64,000 nucleotides of DNA, taken from positions 1,531,001 to 1,595,000 of the forward strand of contig JAOTOL010001603.1 in assembly GCA_034440575.1 (NCBI GenBank). The letters are read 5' to 3'. How positions within the stretch are numbered: the stretch's first letter is position 1; the number at the start of each line of letters is the position of its first letter. A program made the position numbers and the translations under genes. Shown one piece after another: positions 12,201 through 23,903 of the stretch. Source of the DNA: Imbricaverruca yamaguchii (lineage: Eukaryota; Arthropoda; Thecostraca; Neoverrucidae). The notes below the pieces were generated by a model. That model had not been told where the DNA came from and did not search any database. It was given only the letters and a program-made list of their open reading frames with translations.

Positions 12201-15200
12201 GCAGCAACGAATCTAAACGCAAGCGCGGTTATAATTTACACCACCAATTTCTACTCTTTCCTTGGAACCATAGGTGGAGCTGTACTGTTAGGAAGTGGTG
12301 CTTGAACGGCACCACGTGGCGAAAAACCAGTTAGCTTTGAGAAATTTCACATTGGTGCCTATGGAATTAAATAGTAAAGCACCACATAGAAACCACAAAG
12401 TCCTGCAAAAGCACTAGCTGAAGCTTCCGACAGACTTCGGAAAACTCCACCGATACTTAGAACCATACGCAGCCACAGAGATGCACTGTTTTCCGCATGA
12501 CATCGACGCCCATACCCGGCACACCTACTCCGTGCTGACCGGGCCGTGCCCTCTCCGACAGTACCCGCCGACGTCGCACTCCCTGAGCAGACGCCGCACG
12601 CTGGAGGACGGCGCCACGGAGGTGCTGGTCGAGTTCAACATGCGCTTCCTGCAGAAGCAGACGGACAAGCAGGCCGGCTTCATGGTCAGACTGGCCGAGA
12701 TGGCCAACGGGCTCGAGAACGGCTTCCAGGTGAGCTCGTGCCTGTGATGGTTCTCACGGATCTGTCTCGTGCCTGTGGTGGTCCCCACAGCTCTGTCTCG
12801 TGCCTGTGGTGGTCCTCACAGCTCTGTCTCGTGCCTATGGTGGTCCTCACAGCTCTGTCTCGTGCCTGTGATGGTCCTCACAGCTCTGTCTCGTGCCTGT
12901 GGTGGTCCTCACAGATCTGTCTCGTGCCTGTGGTGGTTCTCACAGCTCTGTCCCGTGCCTGTGGTGGTCCTCACAGCTCTGTCTCGTGCCTGTGGTGGTC
13001 CTCACAGATCTGTCCCCTGCCTGTGGTGGTCCTCACAGCTCTGTCTCGTGCCTGTGGTGGTCCTCACAGCTCTGTCTCGTGCCTGTGGTGGTCCTCACAG
13101 CTCTGTCTCGTGCCTGTGGTGGTCCTTACAGCTCTGTCTCGTGTCTGTGGTGGTCCTCACAGATCTGTCTCGTGTCTGTGGTGGTCCTCACAGATCTGTC
13201 CCCTGCCTGTGGTGGTCCTCACAGCTCTGTCTTCCGTGCCTGTGGTGGTCCTCACAGCTCTGTCTCGTGCCTGTGGTGGTCCTCACAGCTCTGTCTCGTG
13301 CCTGTGGTGGTCCTCACAGCTCTGTCTCGTGCCTGTGGTGGTCCTCACAGCTCTGTCTCGTGCCTGTGGTGGTCCTCACAGCTCTGTCTCGTGCCTGTGG
13401 TGGTCCTCACAGCTCTGTCTCGTGCCTGTGGTGGTCCTCACAGCTCTGTCTCGTGCCTGTGGTGGTCCTCACAGCTCTGTCTCGTGCCTGTGGTGGTCCT
13501 CACAGCTCTGTCTCGTGCCTGTGGTGGTCCTCACAGCTCTGTCTCGTGCCTGTGGTGGTCCTCACAGCTCTGTCTCGTGCCTGTGGTGGTCCTCACAGAT
13601 CTGTCTCGTGCCTGTGGTGGTCCTCACAGATCTGTCTCGTGCCTGTGGTGGTTCTCATGGATCTGTCTCGTGCCTGTGGTGGTCCTCACAGATCTGTCTC
13701 GTGCCTGTGGTGGTCCTCACAGATCTGTCTCGTGCCTGTGGTGGTCCTCACAGCTCTGTCTCGTGCCTGTGGTGGTCCTCACAGCTCTGTCTCGCGCCTG
13801 TGGTGATCCTCACAGCTCTGTCTCGTGCCTATGGTGGTTCTCACGGATCTGTCTCGTGCCTGTGATGGTCCTCACAGCTCTGTCTCGTGCCTATGGTGGT
13901 CCTCACAGCTCTGTCTCGTGCCTGTGGTGGTCCTCACAGCTCTGTCTCGTGCCTGTGGTGGTCCTCACACTCTGTCTCTCTCACAGCTCTGTCTCGTGCC
14001 TATGGTGGTCCTCACAGCTCTGTCTCGTGCCTATGGTGGTCCTCACAGCTCTATCTCGTGCCTGTGGTGGTCCTCACAGCTCTGTCTCGCGCCTGTGGTG
14101 GTCCTCACAGCTCTGTCTCGTGCCTATGGTGGTTCTCACGGATCTGTCTCGTGCCTGTGGTGGTCCTCACAGCTCTGTCTCGTGCCTATGGTGGTCCTCA
14201 CAGCTCTGTCTCGCGCCTGTGGTGATCCTCACAGCTCTGTCTCGTGCCTATGGTGGTTCTCACGGATCTGTCTCGTGCCTGTGATGGTCCTCACAGCTCT
14301 GTCTCGTGCCTATGGTGGTCCTCACAGCTCTGTCTCGTGCCTATGGTGGTCCTCACAGCTCTGTCTCGTGCCTGTGGTGGTCCTCACAGATCTGTCCCGT
14401 GCCTGTGGTGGTCCTCACAGCTCTGTCTCGTGCCTTGTTATGGTGGTCCTCACAGCTCTGTCTCGTGCCTATGGTGGTCCTCACAGCTCTGTCTCGTGCC
14501 TATGGTGGTCCTCACAGATCTGTCTCGTGCCTGTGGTGGTCCTCACAGCTCTGTCTCGTGCCTGTGGTGGTCCTCACAGCTCTGTCTCGTGCCTGTGGTG
14601 GTCCCCACAGCTCTATCTCGTGCCTGTGGTGGTCCTCACAGCTCTGTCTCGTGCCTGTGGTGGTCCTCACAGCTCTGTCTCGTGCCTGTGGTGGTCCCTC
14701 ACAGCTCTGTCTCGCGCCTGTGGTGGTCCTCGCAGACCCTCGTGAGTGTTTTGTGATTGCCTAGCTGAGCTGCTGCTGCTGCTGCTGCTGAGGGTTATGG
14801 TGCAGAGGAACCTTGAAAAATATCAGTGGAGAATGGACTATGTTTTGTGATGATCTATGTTGCTGGTGATCAGATGTGAGCGAATGGTGTGCATCGTCGC
14901 TGCTTTGTGTGTGTAAGTATTTTTACTTCTGGGCTCGTCAGGCGCTTCGGCTATATTGCAGCTACACCTAAAGTCCTATAATTTTGATAATTCAGTTTAT
15001 TTAATGATTCAGGAGATAAAGTAGCTGCATACAAAAGCGGCGACTTGGAATACGAGCAAAAACATAACTCGTCCGGACAATGGCAAACAATGGAGATGGT
15101 GTGTGGAAGACGAGGAACAAGCCAATCGGTGAACAAGTCCGTTGCCAGTGCCTTCATACCAGTCGATGCAGGGAGTGTTGAAACGGCCCTGGCGACCACC

Positions 15201-18200
15201 TCTACCGTTGCGCTTCCATAGACTTCAACGCGTACTGGAGCCAAAATAAAGCCGCTACTGCATTGCACGCGCACGATGGTCGTCAGTTTATTAAACTACG
15301 TAGGAAACATGAAAGAAAGAGAGAAGACCCGGCGAGAACGTGGAGCAAGCTCGCTGTGTCTGAAACTGTGAATGCATTTGCATATTGATGCCGTGAGATG
15401 AAGCAGCAGCCTTGACATTGTGAATAGTTATAGAAACAGAACATTGAGGAGGTAAGGCATTTGTTTGGTGGACCTCACTGCCTACTAAAGCGTAGCCTCG
15501 TCTCTGCTCTCGGTCAGCTGATATATTTAGGGAGAAGGTGCCATCTTCAGGTCAGGTAAATGATATATTAGATCACTGTTGTTAAAAGAAATCAAAATCC
15601 GAACTAATATGCAGAAGAAACGAGTATGCTCAGAAACCAAACTTAGTGACAAATAACACCAGGAGCTTAAACCATTGAAACCACATGCTTTCTTGGCGAC
15701 AAGAAATTGGGAACCTCCATTTCAATCGGGTGGGCAAAATCCTGTCCAAATGCCAACCCCATTGTCGATTTCCTTCGGTAGGTGTATGACGTCATATTCA
15801 CTCACCGGACGAAGGATGAGATGGACACGTACGCTCCTGTAATAGACCCCAGGATGGGGGGCGGCCGGTACGCGCTGGTGGTGGCGCAACACCGACCCAG
15901 CCGCAACCGCGACTACCTCCGCCGTCTCCACAAACTGGTGAGCGCCGTGTGCCAGGCGTGCGTGCCTCAGTATTTCGCGCCACATCTGACAATGGTGCCG
16001 GCTGCGGAACTCTTCCTGCCGATGCAGGCGCACGTCCCGCAGCATTTCCCGCCAGATCTGACAATGGTGCCGCGGCGTAACTCCGCCATGTCTGACAATG
16101 CTGCTGCGGCGTAACTCTTCCTGCCTATGCAGGCGTACGTGCCTCAGTATTTCCCGCCACATCTGACAATGGTGCCGGCTGCGTAACTCTTCCTGCCGAT
16201 GCAGGGGTACGTCCCGCAGCATTTCCCGCCAGATCTGACAATAGTACCGCGGCGTAACTCTTCCTGCCGATGCAGGCGTACGTCCCGCAGCATTTCCCGC
16301 CAGATCTGACAATGGTGCCGCGGCGTAACTCTTCCTGCCGATGCAGGCGTACGTCCCGCAGCATTTCCCGCCAGATCTGACAATGGTACCGCGGCGTAAC
16401 TCTTCCTGCCGATGCAGGCGTACGTCCCGCAGCATTTCCCGCCAGATCTGACAATGGTGCCGCGGCGTAACTCCGTCATATCTGGCAATGCTGCCGCGGC
16501 GTAACTCTTCCTGCCTATGCAGGCGTACGTGCCTCAGTATTTCCCGCCACATCTGACAATGGTGCCGGCTGCGTAACTCTGTCTGCCGGTACAGGCGTGC
16601 GTGCTGCAGTATTTCCCGCCATATCTGACAATGCTGCCGCGGCGTAACTCTTCCTGCCGGTACAGGCGTGCGTGCTGCAGTATTTCCCGCCATATCTGAC
16701 AATGGTGCCGCGGCGTAACTCTTCCTGCCGATGCAGGCGTAGTTGCTGCAGTATTTCCCGCCATGTCTGACAATGCTGTACGGCGTAACTCTTCCTGCCG
16801 ATGCAGGCGTACGTGCCTCAGTATTTCCCGCCACATCTGACAATGGTGCCGCGGTGTAACTCTTCCTGCCGGTACAGGCGTGCGTGCCGCAGCATTTCCC
16901 GCCATATCTGACAATGCTCCCGCGGCGTAACTCTTCCTGCCGATGCAGGCGTAGTTGCTGCAGTATTTCCCGCCATGTCTGACAATGCTGTCGCGGCGTA
17001 ACTCTTCCTGCCGATGCAGGCGTACGTGCCTCAGTATTTCCCGCCACATCTGACAATGCTGCCACGGCGTAACTCCGCCATATCTGGCAATGCTGCCGCG
17101 GCGTAACTCTTCCTGCCTATGCAGGCGTACGTGCCTCAGTATTTCCCGCCACATCTGACAATGCTGCCGCGGCGTAACTCTCCCTGCCGATGCAGGCGTA
17201 GTTGCTGCAGTATTTCCCGCCATATCTGACAATGCTGCCGCGGCGTAAGTCTTCCTGCCGATGCTGGCGTAGTTGCTGCAGTATTTCCCGCCATATCTGA
17301 CAATGCTGCCGCGGCGTAACTCTTCCTGCTGGTACAGGCGTGCGTGCCGCAGCATTTCCCGCCATATCTGACAATGCTGCCGCGGCGTAACTCTTCCTGC
17401 CGATGCAGGCGTGCTTGCTGCAGTATTTCCCGCCATAACTGACAATGCTGTCGCGGCGTAACTCTTCCTGCCTATGCAGGCGTGCGTGCTGCAGTATTTC
17501 CCGCCATATCTGACGATGTGTACGAGTCGTAGCTTTGCATGCCTGTGCAGAGGACATCGAATTACGACACTGCTGTTAGAAATGAGACAACGCTTTCAAT
17601 GAAAATAGTCATTCATTTGACGTCGATGGACTTCGGTACCTGCTCGATGCGGTTATTAGTCATCATTAAGGAAAAGACAGTTTTGAACGCTGTTCAATGT
17701 ATGCTTGCATTCGAAGATATTCCTGTGCGTAGCATAAAAAAAAATTCGGAATGAAATATTGCATGCATGACGGTCCCTTTTGCAAAGTGGTTGATAAATA
17801 TACTTCCGCCTGAAAGTTGTGAAAGTAGCGAGGAATCAGCGTGCCATCAGCGAGGGGAGATATATTTCCCTCTGTTCGTCTGGAAGTCGGCGGTCGAGTC
17901 GCACCTTGCTCGGAGAAGATATTACCGACCGGCCGGGACGGGGTCAGGCTTGCAAAGGCAGTGTAGGTCCTGGAATACTTCTCAGATTCTGGACACTGGG
18001 GAGCGTCTAGTGCACCGGCATCGGTGGAGTAGGATCGTTGGTGCCCGCGACGGTAAGTGCTGAACCCCGTCACGTGTGGGAGACGGAAGTGCTAACTGAC
18101 CCACGCCGCGCTGATTGCACACTAATTCCCCACTGATTTCACATTGACCCCTCGCTGCTTACACACAGACTCCTCGTTGATTACACATTGACTCCTCGCT

Positions 18201-21200
18201 TATTGCACACTGACTCATCGCTTATTACACACAGACTCCTCGCTGATTATGCGCTCACTAATCGCTTATTACACACAGACTCCTCGCTGATTATGCGCTC
18301 ACTAATCGCTTATTACACACAGACTCCTCGCTGATTATGCGCTCACTAATCGCTTATTACACACAGACTCCTGGCTGATTACACGCTGACTAATCGCTTA
18401 TTACACACAGACTCCTCGCTGATTATGCGCTCACTAATCGCTTATTACACACAGACTCCTCGCTGATTATGCGCTCACTAATCGCTTATTACACACAGAC
18501 TCCTGGCTGATTATGCGCTCACTAATCGCTTATTACACACAGACTCCTCGCTGATTATGCGCTCACTAATCGCTTATTACACACAGACTCCTGGCTGATT
18601 ACACGCTGACTAATCGCTTATTACACACAGACTTTCCTCGCTGATTATGCGCTCACTAATCGCTTATTACACACAGACTCCTGGCTGATTACACGCTGAC
18701 TAATCGCTTATTACACACAGACTCCTCGCTGATTATGCGCTCACTAATCGCTTATTACACACAGACTCCTCGCTGATTATGCGCTCACTAATCGCTTATT
18801 ACACACAGACTCGCTGATTATGCGCTCACTAATCGCTTATTACACACAGACTCCTCGCTGATTATGCGCTCACTAATCGCTTATTACACACAGACTCCTG
18901 GCTGATTACACGCTGACTAATCGCTTATTACACACAGACTCCTCGCTGATTATGCGCTCACTAATCGCTTATTACACACAGACTCCTCGCTGATTATGCG
19001 CTCACTAATCGCTTATTACACACAGACTCCTCGCTGATTATGCGCTCACTAATCGCTTATTACACACAGACTCCTGGCTGATTATGCGCTCACTAATCGC
19101 TTATTACACACAGACTCCTCGCTGATTATGCGCTCACTAATCGCTTATTACACACAGACTCCTGGCTGATTATGCGCTCACTAATCGCTTATTACACACA
19201 GATCCTCGCTGATTATGCGCTCACTAATCGCTTATTACACACAGACTCCTCGCTGATTATGCGCTCACTAATCGCTTATTACACACAGACTCCTCGCTGA
19301 TTATGCGCTCACTAATCGCTTATTACACACAGACTCCTCGCTGATTATGCGCTCACTAATCGCTTATTACACACAGACTCCTCGCTGATTATGCGCTCAC
19401 TAATCGCTTATTACACACAGACTCCTGGCTGATTACACGCTGACTAATCGCTTATTGCACAATGACTCCTCGTCGATTACACAATGACTCTTCGCTGATT
19501 GCACACTGACTCCTCACTGATTTTGTATCTAAGTCCTTATCCCACTTAAGCTCTGACTCCGCCTCTGACTCTGTTTCTACCTGCATCACAGACATAACTC
19601 CGACTTCATCGTGACTCCATCCGTGACTCTGCCTCTGACTCTGCCTCTGACTCTGTATCTGACTCTGTATCTGACTCTGCCTCTGACTCTGTATCTGACT
19701 CCTTATCTGACTGCCATCATAACTCTCACTGTGTCTCCTACTACTACTCCGTCTCTTACCCACATTCTAACCTACAGACCAGTCCAATTCTATACTTGAC
19801 ATCGCGGCCAACTCCACCTCCGACTGGGGGCGGGGATGGCTGAGTGGTTAAAGTGTCGGGCTACGGGTACCAAAGGTCCCGGGTTCGACTCTAGCGCCAC
19901 TCAGGACATTTCCCAATCCCGCGGCCCACCGGCGAAACAGTGCGGGCGGCGCCATTAGCCGTGAATGTGCACAAAATGTGTCGTGAACCAACCAATAAAC
20001 AAACAAACAAATCCGGCTCCGACTCCGACTCCGACCCTATGCTCGACGCCGCGTCCGACTCCGGCTCTGACCGACCGCAGGCTGCCGAGTACGGAGACAT
20101 AGAGAACCCGTTCTGGAACAGCTTCGCGCCCGTCCACTTCATCGACGACACCGCCGACGGCCGGTGGCACCAGCTGCTGATCAGGGTCGTCACCACGGTC
20201 GCGGGACCCCGGCCCAAGGCGGTGCTACATGTCGAGGTCAGGTCGCGCGGCCGCCTCCGTGTCGAGACGGCCCGGCCGGCGAGCTCCACGTCGAGGTCAC
20301 GCGAGGCTCTCGTCGTCACCTCGCGCCCGCTGTCGTGTCATCCGGGTGGGAGTTGTACGCTTCGGCCGTTCTCCTTTTGTTTCAGATCCGGTGTCATAGC
20401 GTGTGGGTTGACATGGCTTGCCAGGAGGACAGTGGTGGGCTGTGTGAAGGCAGCGGTGCCGGTGCAGTGCACATGGGTGGCGGACTGTATCCTTTCAGGG
20501 GCGCCTGTACACCCCGGAAACTTGTCGAGTAGTCCTGAAGACTAGCATAGAACCCTGTCGGAAAGCATTCCTGGAAGTGTTCAGTTCTGTTTCATTCAAT
20601 CGTAAATGTGTGCACTTCTCCACGAATGACTGTATCCCTCTTCACTTGCGACTTCTCCGTAAGCCCACTGCCAATCGACAAACGGAAGAGAGTGTTGTTG
20701 GTATTAGAGGACAGGCGTCCAAAGTTTACTGAAATATTTTAGAAACCACTTTTCTTTTATCTTTGTCAAATTACCCTACCCATTAATAGGTAGCCAGGAG
20801 TGCCCTCCCATGCCCGTGCGACCTAATTACGTTAAGTTCCAGGGATGACAGCAGGTAATGTTACGCAAATCAAGGTAGGTCACACCACTCCCCGCTTGTG
20901 CTTCTTGCTGGACAGATCCCGCCACCAGATATAAGTAAAAGATGCCCCTGAAGCCCTCACAGACAATTAGCAAAGCTAGTAACGTCGTCGAGGGCTCCAG
21001 AAAAGATTGTGCTTTAGGAGTTATATGGAAAAAAAACTTTCAAGTTTCATGGAAGAAACCAGTGCCAAGATCCCTCCATCCTGACCATTTAGCCATCGTG
21101 TTGATAGCCCTGCCTACCAGTGACGTCACTATCTGAGCCGGTTCACGTTTCTGCCACCAGGTGCCGTTCGGCGACGACTACAAGTGCATCTTCAAAGGCT

Positions 21201-23842
21201 GGGTGGATGCGGAGATGGTGGCCGACATCCAGTTCGTGTCGTTCACTCTTCTGGACGGCACCCGGGGCGAGGCACACGTCATGCTGGACGTGGCCGGTGA
21301 CAGCTGCCAACCCCCGACCGACGAAGAGCTGACGGTACGATCAGCTGACGGACATTTCCAACATTTTTCCAGAGGCTAAAGCTGCATTTCGGCCGTCAGT
21401 GGGCGCGGCTCGGTTAGCAGCTGAGAACTTCGCGTAGTAAGAGCGTAAAAAACAGCACTCATGTAGTTCCCTTTCTGACCGACTTCGCTGTGAGCCAGAT
21501 TTCACTAGCAGTCATGAACTCGTCACCGCCGCCCCGGTAGCTCAGTTGGTTAGACCGCTGGCCTGGAATGGTCTCCCCCGTCCTGGCAACGCAGGGTTCG
21601 AGTCGCTTCTCGCACTCGCATTTAGCCCCCGGCCGGGAGTGTCAGTTGGCAGCTGGCCCGATAAGGCCGGGGACTAGCTACCGGGCGGCCGTGTCGGTGC
21701 ATTGACGGCACGTTAAACTTCCGATCAAAATTCTGCCGTTGAACTGGATCGGGTGGTTTAATTCGTGGATCGGGTGGTGGGGCCAGGGTCCCGGTAACGA
21801 CTTCTTGTTGGTAATAGAACCCTGGTTCCTAAAGCCACCCAGCAACAAGTCGGATTAAATTTACTTTTGTTTTACTGATAGCATCCTGCATGCACCCCTG
21901 CTGTGGCCGAGCTGCGTGGTATCACAGCCGTGACATCCTGTGGCACATTCAGACGTGATGTGATGTGACGTGACTTGCCGTGTCATGTATTGACGTGACT
22001 TGCCATGGCATACCGTGTCGTGCCTTGGCGTGATTTACCACGGAATATGCTGCCGTGCCTTGGCGTGACTTACCACGACATATACTGACGTGTCTTGTGG
22101 TGCCTTGTCATGTCATATATTGACGTGATTTGACGTGACTTCCCACGGCATATACTGACGCAACTTGCTGTGCCACACATTGGCGTTACTTCCATGTGAT
22201 ATATTAGCTCGACTTTACGCGGCTTGACGTGACTTGCCGTGCCGTGTGGTGACGTGGCACGTCGTGACGTTACACAGCCGGTGGCGCGTGACGGCGGCTG
22301 GGGCGGCTGGTCGGCCTGGGACTGCAGCGCAGAGTGTGACGGCGGCTTCGGCAGTCGCCAGAGGCTCTGCAATGGTCCGGAGCCCACGCTCTGGGGGCAC
22401 GACTGCCAGGGTGAGCCCACGCTGTGCCCTAGGTGAGCCCATCCGGAGCCCACGCTCTGGGGGCACGACTGCCAGGGTGAGCCCACGCTGTGCCCTAGGT
22501 GAGCGCATCCGGAGCTCACGCTCTGGGGGACTGCCAGGGTGAGCCCACGCTGTGCCCTAGGTGAGCCCATCCGAGCTCACGCTCTGGGGGCACGACTGCC
22601 AGGGTGAGCCCGCTGTGCCCTAGGTGAGCCCATCCAGCCCACTCTGGGGCACGACTGCCAGGGTGAGCCCACGCTGTGCCCTAGGTGAGCCCATCCGGAG
22701 CTCAGCTCTGGGGGCACGACTGCCAGGGTGAGCCCACGCTGTGCCCTAGGTGAGCCCATCCGGAGCCCACGCTCTGGGGGCACGACTGCCAGGGTGAGCC
22801 CACGCTGTGCCCTAGGTGAGCCCATCCGGAGCCCACGCTCTGGGGGCACGACTGCCAGGGTGAGCCCACGCTGTGCCCTAGGTGAGCCCATCCGGAGCCC
22901 ACGCTCTGGGGGCACGACTGCCAGGGTGAGCCCACGCTGTGCCCTAGGTGAGCCCATCCGGAGCTCACGCTCTGGGGGCACGACTGTCAGGGTGAGCCCA
23001 AGCTGTCCCCTAGACGAGTCTATTCTGTCAGGACCCCACTGTCAAGGCGAGCATCCACTCCAGATTACCATTTTGAAAGCGTATGTTTGGTCTTGTGCGC
23101 CGCTTTCACTTATAGATCGGAAGGCAATATTGCTTCGTGTTCACTCCGGGAAGTTTTGCCAGGTAGCGAAGCTGACCGTAATTTGACACCGAATATATTT
23201 TCACATTGGTGAAACGTGCCGAAAGATTCTCTCGGCAGCATTTTCAAAGATCATCTCGACGAAACCACTTCGCATTCTGCTGGATTTTTACGGAAATCGG
23301 TTTTCACACTGCGTGCCATCGGACAGCTGTAGGAGCACCACGTCGACGTACGTCACTCGTGAGGTATATGGTACGCACCTCACGTACTACGTGGACTGCC
23401 GCTCGCTACGGTGCCTGTCGGTGCCTAAGTATGTGATGAGACCTGAACACATGTCAGAATTAGCAATGCAGGAGAGAGGCGCGCTTGGTGACAGTGAGGT
23501 GTAGGTCAACATTTCACGAAGTACTGCAGGTGACCTACCAATCTGTATCCACCTGTGCATAGTATGTCCATACTTACACGACTATTTGGAGGGCTATGCC
23601 GGGAGGGACCTGCCACTCTGTGTTTCTCGTATACAGTATGTACAATGTACATAGATAGTCACACACGCATGTACATTGTACATGCGTGTGTGACTATCTG
23701 GAAGACTATGCTGCAGTGACCGTGCCACTCCGTATTTACCTGTACAGAGTATGCCCGTCCGTGCATGGTGGATCACGCCGCGGCATGGCAAATATACGCG
23801 CGTGTCTATTTTAGTGCAGAATGGAATACTGCGCCTAGGCTA

Positions 23843-23903
<61 letters not shown>

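Noticed and set aside
12546..14764. Plus-strand open frames of 300-460 codons in the 31-bp array
   Set aside because: All three frames are open with the same repeating peptide, which is expected of a stop-free minisatellite after a clear donor.
15722..17557. Minus-strand frame of 447 codons with [12 protein letters not shown] repeats
   Set aside because: 71-bp intronic minisatellite read in reverse; it overlaps a plus-strand exon.
19826..19905. Functional tRNA gene
   Set aside because: Box A and box B are present but the acceptor stem does not pair, and the sequence continues into a SINE body with a CAAA tail.
21533..21620. Functional tRNA gene
   Set aside because: tRNA-like head only; the anticodon arm is disrupted and a 250-bp SINE body follows.
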